Source of the DNA: Spirochaetia bacterium
Lineage (GTDB): Bacteria > Spirochaetota > Leptospiria > Leptospirales > Leptonemataceae
Reading direction: 5' to 3'
Length of the DNA stretch: 36,901 nucleotides
NCBI GenBank assembly: GCA_021413825.1
Contig: JAIOPQ010000070.1
Coordinates: 1-36,901, forward strand
Shown: piece after piece, positions 16,983-24,020 of the stretch
How positions within the stretch are numbered: the stretch's first letter is position 1
Layout of the letters: every line of letters begins with the position of its first letter
The notes under the pieces: model-generated
What the model saw: the letters and a program-made list of their open reading frames with translations, nothing else
The model's database searches: none
Told to the model about the DNA's origin: nothing
Position numbers and translations under genes: made by a program

Positions 16983-18251
16983 ATGGGGCAGCATAGCTGG
17001 AAAAGGCGATATGGGATCTTAGGGGTGAGAGAATTGGATTTTTACGAGATGAGTGCCGGGGCAACAACTCCGCAGCGGATTTTGCCGTATTACCAGCCAA
17101 TCGTTTCGGTTTCAGATGGAATGATCTTTGGGTATGAGGTCCTGGGCCGATTCTCTGACGAATCAGGTCGGATCTCAAGCATGGGTCCATATTTTTCAGA
17201 TCCAGAAGTGCCCAATCACGAAAAACTCATACGTTCCCGCAAGATACGCGAGCTGGCGTTCCTGCACGCGCGCGATATGGAATACGATGGTAAGCTATTT
17301 ATTAACGTTAAGCCTTCCTGGCTCATTCAGGTTCACCGCTCCGGGAAGGACATTCCAACCCTGAAGTTCATTGAGGAAATGGGAATCAATGGTCAGAACA
17401 TTGTCATTGAAATCACAGAGGAAGAGTTCGATGGTGAGATTGATGTTTTAGATACCGTTATGCGGCGCTATCGTGAGGCCGGTTGTAAAATCGCAATAGA
17501 TGATTTTACGTTTAATAATTTTGACCGGCTGATTCATTTGAGGCCGGATTTTGTAAAAATCGACATTCGCCTTGTTAAGAAGAGCGTAGAGAAACAGGAA
17601 TATCAGAAACTGATTACGTCCATTTCCGATTTTGCCCAGGAGATCGGAATTTCTGTCCTGTTCGAAGGCGTTGAGTATGAAGAAGAGTTGGTGAATTCCA
17701 TTCACGCTGGCGGTAGCTTCATCCAGGGGTTCCTGTTCTCTCCGCCGGAATGCGACTTTCAAGAAACAGAAAGATTCAGACCTTCCATGCACAAGGTTCT
17801 CTCTTCTGTCGTACAGGCCCAGCGCGACGAAAACTTTGGTCTGCTGTCGCTTGAATCCAGGATGAACGAACTAATGAGCAGCACGCTGGACACTGCGAAT
17901 TTTGAGTCCAATCCGGACGCCGCACTTGCAACGATTCTCTCGACTTTACCGGATGCCTGCTATCGCGCATATGTATGCAATCAGTTCGGAGAACAGCTGT
18001 CTTCCAATTTTGTAAGATCCGCTCCGGGCCCCTTTTCACGGGAACCACAATTCCGAAATCGTAATTGGGGGTGGCGTCCTTACTTCTTGCATAACCTGAC
18101 GCGGATGGAACGCTTCCGTCGTGGCTTTATTTCAAATAGATATATTGATCAGGAAACTAAACGGCAAACGTTTACGTATTCGCATCCGCTGCCCGGGCAA
18201 TTATTCTTGTTTCTGGATTTTACCAGAGGCTCTTTCGCTTCGCCTGAATAA
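16983..18251 (+). CDS. EAL-domain c-di-GMP phosphodiesterase with YkuI_C-type sensor domain
   Basis: A 422-residue cytoplasmic protein counted from the first ATG. The EAL domain (about 32-260) retains the catalytic set: E52 in YEVLGR (an EVL variant), N108 in NVKPS, E143 in IEITE, D173-D174 in IAIDDF, K192 in FVKID, E228 in FEGVE and Q248 in IQGF. Loop 6 after DDF reads TFNNFDRL instead of GTGYSS, so activity may be altered. The C-terminal part (about 310-420; LPDACYRAYVCNQFGEQLSS, then RNRNWGWRPYF) matches the YkuI_C/EAL-associated sensor type. The true start may be TTG 17034 (AGGGG eight bases upstream), GTG 17025 or ATG 17049. It overlaps the convergent CRP-like gene by 32 bp. Confidence 0.88.
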   Translation: MGQHSWKRRYGILGVRELDFYEMSAGATTPQRILPYYQPIVSVSDGMIFGYEVLGRFSDESGRISSMGPYFSDPEVPNHEKLIRSRKIRELAFLHARDMEYDGKLFINVKPSWLIQVHRSGKDIPTLKFIEEMGINGQNIVIEITEEEFDGEIDVLDTVMRRYREAGCKIAIDDFTFNNFDRLIHLRPDFVKIDIRLVKKSVEKQEYQKLITSISDFAQEIGISVLFEGVEYEEELVNSIHAGGSFIQGFLFSPPECDFQETERFRPSMHKVLSSVVQAQRDENFGLLSLESRMNELMSSTLDTANFESNPDAALATILSTLPDACYRAYVCNQFGEQLSSNFVRSAPGPFSREPQFRNRNWGWRPYFLHNLTRMERFRRGFISNRYIDQETKRQTFTYSHPLPGQLFLFLDFTRGSFASPE

Positions 18252-18861
18252 GACGATTAAAATCGTTAATGTTGTTCACAACAATACGATCAGCGAATAG
18301 TTCCACTTTGCCCTGTCGCACGAACATGTTTATGATTTTCTGGACTTCGTCGATTTGCTGACCGCACCAGCTTGCAATGTCGTCCACAGTATTGTGAAAT
18401 ACCATGTTCTTTACCTGGCCATAGTGCGGATCTTTTTCCGCAAGCATCAGGAACACATCTGCTACTTTTGACTGAGTATCATCGAGCAATAGAATTTGCA
18501 ATCGGCGGCGTGCATCGTTTATGCGATTTGAAAAGATTACAAGCAGGCGAAACGCAAGCTGTGGGTTTGTTTTCATTAGGGTATCAAAGTTTGCGCGATT
18601 AAAGTTAAGCGTGCGTACTTTGTCTACGGCGATGGCCGTCGCGGAGCGTGGCTCTTCTTCAAGAATTGCCATTTCTCCAAAGATATCTCCCTGACTCAGT
18701 ACATCGAGAGTCTTCTGTGCGTTCCCAATTGTCTTGGTAATCTTAACACGCCCTTCCTGAATAAAATAAAAATCATTTCCCGGTTCATATTCGCAGAATA
18801 TGATCTGACCCGGTTCATGCGTTTTACCAAACTTATCAAATAACGATTCTGGAAGTAGCAT
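18220..18861 (-). CDS. CRP/FNR-type cyclic-nucleotide-binding regulator
   Basis: A 213-residue protein. Residues 10-115 form a cNMP-binding domain: PGNDFYFIQEGRVKI, then the phosphate-binding cassette FGEMAILEEEPRSATAIA, with E63 and R72-S73 in the positions that bind ribose and cyclic phosphate in CRP. A long dimerisation helix follows (LVIFSNRINDARRRLQ). The C-terminal part, with VDDIASWCGQQIDEVQKIIN, looks like the CRP helix-turn-helix region (DIA..xG...EVxKxxN), then a short wing. It probably senses cAMP, which the cyclase at 26.8 kb could make. Its ATG overlaps the stop of the upstream cNMP/TPR gene (TGATG), so the two are coupled. Confidence 0.85.
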   Translation of the reverse strand: MLLPESLFDKFGKTHEPGQIIFCEYEPGNDFYFIQEGRVKITKTIGNAQKTLDVLSQGDIFGEMAILEEEPRSATAIAVDKVRTLNFNRANFDTLMKTNPQLAFRLLVIFSNRINDARRRLQILLLDDTQSKVADVFLMLAEKDPHYGQVKNMVFHNTVDDIASWCGQQIDEVQKIINMFVRQGKVELFADRIVVNNINDFNRLIQAKRKSLW

Positions 18862-19946
18862 CAGCCCAATTTCTCCAGACGCTTTCTAGCTTCGCGGGTT
18901 GCTTCATCCGGCGGCGGCATGGTTGCAACTTTATGATAGAGCGAGCGAGCACGTTCCTTATTACCTTTGGCCTCTGCCACAACACCCAACTGGAAGATTG
19001 AGTTTTTCATGTACTCGCCGGTTGGGAATTTCTTCAAATAGATAGAGAAGGAGTTAGACGCTTCATCCAGACGGCCCAGCTTGAGTTCTACGCGGCCTTT
19101 CTCATAGTGCGCACGCTGGAACGCGTCAGCATCTTCCTGCGTTGGAAATTTCTTTAACTGCAAGCATTCATTGAATTTTGCAAGCGAGCCTTCCATGTTA
19201 TTTTGATTCATGAGGTTCAAACCCTCCATGAACACGTCCGATGCTTCCGGATTGTGAACCGGAGCTGCGGCCGGTCCGCCCATTTCATCCAGCGCAAACG
19301 GATCATCGCCCAGACTATCTGCTGATGCCATGGTGCGTGAAACAAAAGATGGATCAATTCCACGACTTTGTTTTGAGTCTGCAAGTGTGAGGGCAGGGTA
19401 TCCATGCGGATATGTGAGGCCTTTGCGTGCCTGAGAAAGCAAATCATGCGCACGCTCGGTATAATCGCCGTCTGCATACACTTCCATGTATTTCTCCAGG
19501 GCGTATACTGCGTGATCAACGTTACCCGATCTATAAAAACTTTCAGCAACACTCATTAGTTCGAACGCAGGATCTTTAGCCGCACCGGCCTTCAGGATAT
19601 CTCTAATCTGCCGGTGAATATTTCTGAGCTGTTTTGAGAACACGCGAAGCATTTTCAGGATCAAATGCGTGTTCTTCATTACGAGTGCTTCAAACTCGTT
19701 CATCTTAAATACGATGCAGGTAGTCTTACCAATTACCTGAGCGGTCTCTTCACGGGGAAATTTACCAAGCGCTGACTTCACGCCGAAGAATTCGCCCATC
19801 TGAACGTCTTCGCGAATCTCTTCACCCGTATCCAAAGCTGTGCTGATCAATATTACGCGACCGGACTGGAGCACGTACACTTCATCACCCTTATCGCCTG
19901 CGAAGTAAACGATCGAGCCGCCGTTGTAACTTCTAGCTATGGGCAT
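18861..19946 (-). CDS. cNMP-binding protein with C-terminal TPR-like repeats
   Basis: A 361-residue two-part protein. Residues 1-115 are a cNMP-binding domain (DKGDEVYVLQSGRVILIS, then MGEFFGVKSALGKFPREET). The cassette ends in PREETA rather than PRSATA, so the phosphate-contacting Ser/Thr is replaced and binding may be weak or altered. A helix (VFSKQLRNIHRQIRDIL) follows, and then TPR-like helices in two groups (about 128-175 and 235-355). Between them is a low-complexity linker rich in Asp, Pro and Ala. No HTH is present. A scaffold controlled by nucleotide binding, possibly partnered with the coupled CRP-like product, is an inference. Confidence 0.8.
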   Translation of the reverse strand: MPIARSYNGGSIVYFAGDKGDEVYVLQSGRVILISTALDTGEEIREDVQMGEFFGVKSALGKFPREETAQVIGKTTCIVFKMNEFEALVMKNTHLILKMLRVFSKQLRNIHRQIRDILKAGAAKDPAFELMSVAESFYRSGNVDHAVYALEKYMEVYADGDYTERAHDLLSQARKGLTYPHGYPALTLADSKQSRGIDPSFVSRTMASADSLGDDPFALDEMGGPAAAPVHNPEASDVFMEGLNLMNQNNMEGSLAKFNECLQLKKFPTQEDADAFQRAHYEKGRVELKLGRLDEASNSFSIYLKKFPTGEYMKNSIFQLGVVAEAKGNKERARSLYHKVATMPPPDEATREARKRLEKLG

Positions 19947-19972
19947 GTATTACCGCCAAATCCAAATCAACC

Positions 19973-21193
19973 TCACCAACCGGGAACGAAATCAAGGTTT
20001 GTTCGCCCCGTAGCCCTTTGAATCGTTTCCCTTAATTTCTTCACCCCTTTTTGAACAATTTTTTGCGCATTTCCAATCTGGAGTTTTTCAAAATGAATGC
20101 CAGAGGATACAAAGAGGGCTTCAAGATCGGCACTTCCAAAAACAGGCACACCGCTCTTAACAATCAAATAGATGTCTACCGGGCTACATTGCATCCATTC
20201 GGCCGGATCAGCACGATCCAACACGATAAAATCCGCGTCGCTGCCTGGCTTCAAATTGCCCTTGGAAGGCCAGCGAAATGCGCGCGCAGGATTGGTGGTA
20301 ATCATGGACAAAAGCGTAGCCGAGTCCACGTCATTTCCTGTTTGTTCTTTGTAGACTTTAGCCGCGGTTTTGACCTCATCGAGCATGTGTCTGGAACCGG
20401 TTACTGCCGCATCCGTTCCAAGGGATACATTGATGCCGCGTGCCAGGAAATCTGATATAATAACTGTGCGATTGTAAACTGCAAGATTGGCCGACGGACA
20501 CCAGACGAAATGCGCTCCCGCATCAGCGATCTTATCCAGGTCTTCTGGACTGAGCGACAGGCCATGCACAAGCACGGTGTGATCTGAGAGGCAGCCAGCT
20601 TTGTCTAATACCTGTAGCGAGAGCACGCTTTCTGGATCAAATCCTTCTGCGATGTGTGTGATGTAAGGCAGGTCTTGATTGTTCGCACGGGCATGCTCGG
20701 CTTTCATCCCTTCGCCCCAGCCAAGGGAATACGAACAGATGCTGTGAGAAATTCCAAAATCAGGCAGGAGGGAAACGGGCAAGTCGTCAACGAATGGGGA
20801 TCGCACGAAAGCTGGAATATGATCCACTACGGATGTAGCTCCGGAGTAAAGATTCTTCAGAGCGCCAACTTCGTATAACGACGTAGGTTCGATGAGCATG
20901 CGCTCGCGGAATACTTCGGAGCGTTTGAGATCGTTGTCGAATGATAGCCAGTTTAGATGTGGCCAGTTTTCACCGCGCACACCAGGGAAGCTTGCAATCA
21001 GTGTATCGTGTCCGTTTATGAAGCCAGGCAGCACTGTAAGGCCATGAAGGTTGAGCGTAATGAGATCACTTCGTTCGTCGCCTGGACCAAGGACTTCTTC
21101 TATTTCGCCATTTGAAACGAGCAAACCGGCCAGCTTGCGCGGACCATCAGCCAGAACGATCGTACCGTTCGTTATCTGCCATTCCCTGGACAT
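19973..21193 (-). CDS. Amidohydrolase-superfamily protein, metal site incomplete
   Basis: A 406-residue protein with the ADE/Trz-type amidohydrolase layout: N-terminal beta sandwich (ITNGTIVLADG), then LPGFINGHDT, ITHIAEG, VLVHGL, VWCPSANLAVYN and VSLGTDAAVTGS, with a C-terminal NLKPGSDADFIVLD strand. Metal ligands H62, H180, H210 and D261 are present. The first motif, normally HxH, reads H62-D-T64, so one histidine is missing. The fold resembles deaminases and chlorohydrolases acting on guanine, thioadenosine or triazine-like rings; here activity could be lost or changed. It lies 77 bp downstream of the SufR-like regulator gene on the same strand and may be under its control. Confidence 0.82.
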   Translation of the reverse strand: MSREWQITNGTIVLADGPRKLAGLLVSNGEIEEVLGPGDERSDLITLNLHGLTVLPGFINGHDTLIASFPGVRGENWPHLNWLSFDNDLKRSEVFRERMLIEPTSLYEVGALKNLYSGATSVVDHIPAFVRSPFVDDLPVSLLPDFGISHSICSYSLGWGEGMKAEHARANNQDLPYITHIAEGFDPESVLSLQVLDKAGCLSDHTVLVHGLSLSPEDLDKIADAGAHFVWCPSANLAVYNRTVIISDFLARGINVSLGTDAAVTGSRHMLDEVKTAAKVYKEQTGNDVDSATLLSMITTNPARAFRWPSKGNLKPGSDADFIVLDRADPAEWMQCSPVDIYLIVKSGVPVFGSADLEALFVSSGIHFEKLQIGNAQKIVQKGVKKLRETIQRATGRTNLDFVPGW

Positions 21194-21270
21194 AGTGCTT
21201 TATTTTCGGTTTGTTGAGGGGCTGTTCGATAGGGGCGAGCCAGCTTTTGGGAGCAAAGTTTGACGAAGTC

Positions 21271-21957
21271 TTACGCGCCTTCGAGTTCGAAATCACCCGT
21301 GTTCACTTTGCGGGGGCCAATCTTAAACACGCACCGCCCGTCGCCAGATTGGAATCTTTCGATCCTGCTGACATCCAGACCCAGAAGTTGCCGCAAAGTG
21401 TTCACAGTGATACTGCAGATGGCGGGTTCACGCATAGCAACGTTCAGAAAAGGGCAGTTGTCTTCGATTACCAGGAATTCAGAGCCATTGCGCTGAATTC
21501 GAATATGCGGATCGTCTGTGGCGTAGATGTCCTTGAGTTTCTCAAGCTTTTCGCGAAGGTCAAGGTTGCCCAGTCTGGGTTTCCAGGACGCAACCTTTGC
21601 TTCAGCAACGTCTGCCAGGAGTTTAGTAAGCTGTGGTTTCCCCAATTTTCGTCGTGTGGCCTCGATCAGTTGTAGAGCAAGGTTGTCGTAGTTCTTTGGG
21701 AATTCGTTCTCTCCCGTTTCTGTGATTGAATATCTTGCTGCTGGCCTGCCTGTAGATGCAGAGCGATCGGCGGAGCGCTCGATCAGGCCTGCCTTCTCAA
21801 GGCCGATGAGCTGCTTGCGAATCCCTTCTTTGGTTACTTTGAAATGTTTGGCCAGCTCTTCAGAGGAAGAGCTGCGCATTGATTTGATGTGCAACAGAAT
21901 CCCTGACCGGAGATCATTGACCCCTGTATCGTTTGAATCTTTCTTCTTCACGGCCAT
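21271..21957 (-). CDS. SufR-like winged-helix regulator with C-terminal cysteines
   Basis: A 228-residue DNA-binding protein. The N-terminal winged HTH is visible as SSSSEELAKHFKVTKEGIRK then QLIGLEKAGLIERS, followed by the wing STGRPAARYSITETGE. The C-terminal domain carries Cys168, Cys181 and Cys209 in EDNCPFLNVAMREPAICSIT and GDGRCVFKIG. SufR-type regulators have cysteines here that hold an iron-sulfur cluster; the C-x12-C spacing is kept, but only three cysteines are seen. Redox or Fe-S sensing is inference. A perfect dyad at 21970-22004 sits just upstream of the start codon, suggesting autoregulation. No suf genes are nearby; the adjacent amidohydrolase may be the target. Confidence 0.82.
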   Translation of the reverse strand: MAVKKKDSNDTGVNDLRSGILLHIKSMRSSSSEELAKHFKVTKEGIRKQLIGLEKAGLIERSADRSASTGRPAARYSITETGENEFPKNYDNLALQLIEATRRKLGKPQLTKLLADVAEAKVASWKPRLGNLDLREKLEKLKDIYATDDPHIRIQRNGSEFLVIEDNCPFLNVAMREPAICSITVNTLRQLLGLDVSRIERFQSGDGRCVFKIGPRKVNTGDFELEGA

Positions 21958-21969
21958 GTCTCGGGTACA

Positions 21970-22004
21970 GATTCCATTTGCGTATTGTTAGCACAAATGG
22001 AATC
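21970..22004. promoter_or_regulatory. Perfect dyad at the regulator promoter (candidate operator)
   Basis: GATTCCATTTG (21970-21980) and CAAATGGAATC (21994-22004) are exact inverted copies separated by 13 bases. The right-hand limit of the coding region is 12 bp away (ATG at 21957). On the minus strand the spacer contains TGCTAACAAT, a plausible extended -10, so a bound protein would block transcription of the regulator gene. No T-run is present, so a terminator is unlikely. Confidence 0.6.
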
Positions 22005-22056
22005 CATATTTCGCGGTTCAATTCATCCTGATGGGACAAGACGGATCGTTCATTAG

Positions 22057-22392
22057 CTAGGCGCGAGCCACGAGGATTGCAAGAATCACAAAAGCTGACA
22101 CTGCAACCAGGGCATGGATCACGACTACGAGCGAAGGCAATGGCTTTCCGCGCAGATGAAACGAAAAAAGCACAAAGCCACCAAGAGCGGCCACGATAAA
22201 TAAAACGAGCGAAATTCTGGCCAGTTCTCCGCCAGCAGCAAGACCCATTCCAAGAGCAATGATTCCAGCCGCTCCGGCTGCCCCGTGAATCAACGCCACT
22301 GGCAGTGGCAGGGATTTCCCCGTAAAATGGCGGATGGCCAGATACAGGCCGCCAAGGGCAGCGGCCGCAAAGATCAAGAGAGCGTACAACAT
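22057..22392 (-). CDS. Small four-helix membrane protein with internal duplication
   Basis: A 111-residue protein made almost wholly of four hydrophobic helices. The halves are similar: helix, short basic turn, then LPLPVALIHGAAGAAG in the first half and LPSLVVVIHALVAVSA in the second. The LP..V..IHA..A motif therefore recurs once per half, with a histidine inside each second helix. It is an unknown family to me; heme or metal ligation by the two membrane histidines is possible but unproven. The ATG at 22392 is chosen for AGGAAC seven bases upstream. A dyad with CAAC-N6-GTTG (22428-22466) lies in its upstream region. Confidence 0.7.
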   Translation of the reverse strand: MLYALLIFAAAALGGLYLAIRHFTGKSLPLPVALIHGAAGAAGIIALGMGLAAGGELARISLVLFIVAALGGFVLFSFHLRGKPLPSLVVVIHALVAVSAFVILAILVARA

Positions 22393-22427
22393 AGTTTGTT
22401 CCTCAAGAACAGGAAAACAAGGCACGC

Positions 22428-22466
22428 CTGTTTGTCAAATAAAACAACTATAAAGTTGGCAAACAG
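22428..22466. promoter_or_regulatory. Nested dyad upstream of the four-helix membrane protein
   Basis: Outer arms CTGTTTGTC (22428-22436) and GGCAAACAG (22458-22466) pair with one mismatch. Inside lies CAAC-TATAAA-GTTG (22445-22458). CAAC-N6-GTTG is the operator form I recall for cyanobacterial SufR, and a SufR-like regulator is encoded 470 bp away. On the minus strand the centre reads TTTATAGT, a possible -10. The short inner match alone is expected about once per 65 kb, so the nested geometry carries the weight. Confidence 0.42.
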
Positions 22467-22570
22467 TACGCCATTTCGTCCTCGGTGTCAGGCTTATTGT
22501 TCTTCTGGATTCTCGATTCGTTCAAAGATTAAGCTGGTTTGGATTCCAGGGAGCTTTCAGGAATCCAACG

Positions 22571-23242
22571 TTAGGCGCGTCTGGTGAGGAAACCCAGGGT
22601 AACAAGAGCCTGCCCGGCCATATAGGAGGGCCAGGTTATGAAGTGATTGGGCCCAATCGGCGCTATAAACAGATGATATGAGAAAATTGAATCATCAAAC
22701 ACAAAGCAAAGCATTCCAAAGAACGTGGCCCAGGCATTGGAAGATACGATACTACTAACAACAGCAAAGCTCAAGCAGAACATATAAACGATTACTGGGA
22801 TTTGCATCCGCGCCGGGGCATTCCCGGAAACGATGTAGCCGTAGACAAGGGCGAAGCAGAGAAATATAGCAAGGCAAGCCTTACGCGCCGATGGAATATT
22901 AGCCCAGTTATTTCTGCGTTCTAAGAACGCGGCCCCAAACATGATATGTGCAAGCGCTGTGAATCCGAGCGCATAGAGTACGTAACCGTGTCTGTCAAAA
23001 TCAAGGATTACGGCACCCAGGCTCTGCGTTAGAAGTGCAAAGAAGAGCACCAGACTTCCCCATGAACTGCGTTGTGCAAAGACAAGGCCTGCAAGAATTG
23101 CAGTGGGAATCCATTTCACAAGGAAGCTTCCCGTGGCAGGTCGTAAGATACTAAACCCAATATTTAGCCAGAAGATCAGGGCCAGTGTTCCGGCAGCAGC
23201 CAGAAGCAAACGTTGATTCTTAGAAAGGCTTTGCGTGAGCAT
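22571..23242 (-). CDS. YhhN (lysoplasmalogenase-like) family membrane protein
   Basis: A 223-residue integral membrane protein with about eight hydrophobic helices, resembling the YhhN/TMEM86 family; characterised members hydrolyse the vinyl ether bond of lysoplasmalogens. Supporting features are the N-terminal KWIPTAILAGLVFAQ (the family KP/T turn), LLTQSLGAVILDF where the family usually has FSxxGDxxL, FTALAHIMFGAAF (family FxxxHxxY) and SYMAGQALVTLGFL near the end. Several polar residues differ from the family, so activity is uncertain. The ATG at 23242 follows GGGAAC with suitable spacing; the longer ORF start is not supported. It is divergent from the coiled-coil gene at 23324. Confidence 0.68.
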   Translation of the reverse strand: MLTQSLSKNQRLLLAAAGTLALIFWLNIGFSILRPATGSFLVKWIPTAILAGLVFAQRSSWGSLVLFFALLTQSLGAVILDFDRHGYVLYALGFTALAHIMFGAAFLERRNNWANIPSARKACLAIFLCFALVYGYIVSGNAPARMQIPVIVYMFCLSFAVVSSIVSSNAWATFFGMLCFVFDDSIFSYHLFIAPIGPNHFITWPSYMAGQALVTLGFLTRRA

Positions 23243-23323
23243 TTTTGTTCCCAGGTGCGAGTATTCAATTTTTCTTATTGCGGGTTTCGCAATGCAAGTT
23301 TTTTTCCTGTTCACGGCACGAAT

Positions 23324-23941
23324 ATGACAAAGGCAGAATCGAGCGCAAAATCAGGTCTTACCAGTCCCGTCTACTATGTTGGCGGGTTTGCAGTCTTCCT
23401 GCTTGCAATAGTTGCATTTTACTTACTTGCTCCGGCCGATTCAGCGCGCGCATCCGGGATAGAGAAAAAACGGCTGACCCTCCTGGACGGCGCATTCTGG
23501 GCCTCTGGAGAAAGCATTGAGCCTGCATTCGACGATTTGCTAGGGGAAATGAACCCATTAACCGGAAGCCAGTATACACCGGATCAAATTGAGAGAGTGC
23601 GCAAATTGTATCGACTTTTTCCGCAAAACTCATTGCTTCCACGCCCTGCAAGTGAACGTTTTAGAAAGGAAAAAGAGTTAGAACGGTTAGATCAGCTGAG
23701 CCGCCAGATAACAGCAGGAACGGCATCAGAAAATGACGTTAAGGACTTTTATGCACAGAAGTTGCGTGAAGTTCGGGACAGAATGGAGCTTGTGCAGCAT
23801 GTACTAACGGAATCCTGGGAAGAAGAGGTCCTTGTATCGTATAGAAACATCTTAACCCAGGATAAGCTGCGGGAAACAGCCCTGGCCCAGGAGCAGGAAA
23901 ACTCGCTTCAAATTCTCAAAAATCGTAAGCAGGGTGAGTAG
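23324..23941 (+). CDS. Membrane-anchored coiled-coil protein, function unknown
   Basis: A 205-residue protein with one N-terminal membrane helix (YYVGGFAVFLLAIVAFYLLA, about residues 16-35) and a mostly helical, highly charged remainder. From about residue 115 to the end it is rich in Glu, Gln, Arg and Lys with heptad-like hydrophobics (KELERLDQLSRQI, LREVRDRMELVQHVLTESWE), suggesting a periplasmic coiled coil. I recognise no family. The length and architecture loosely recall lipase-foldase or other type II membrane chaperones, but no signature supports that. The ATG at 23324 places the membrane helix near the N-terminus; the upstream extension of the ORF overlaps the divergent YhhN gene and is rejected. 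Confidence 0.65.
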   Translation: MTKAESSAKSGLTSPVYYVGGFAVFLLAIVAFYLLAPADSARASGIEKKRLTLLDGAFWASGESIEPAFDDLLGEMNPLTGSQYTPDQIERVRKLYRLFPQNSLLPRPASERFRKEKELERLDQLSRQITAGTASENDVKDFYAQKLREVRDRMELVQHVLTESWEEEVLVSYRNILTQDKLRETALAQEQENSLQILKNRKQGE

Positions 23942-24020
23942 CACCTAACATTGTTTGTTTGACATAAAAAAATGATCCCTTTGACTCTGGTCCTGGCGGA
24001 GCGTACGCTCGGGGGACGTC

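Noticed and set aside
23999..24010. 12-bp palindrome GAGCGTACGCTC before the M19-like start
   Set aside because: Too short and too close to the ribosome site to argue for an operator; may be chance.
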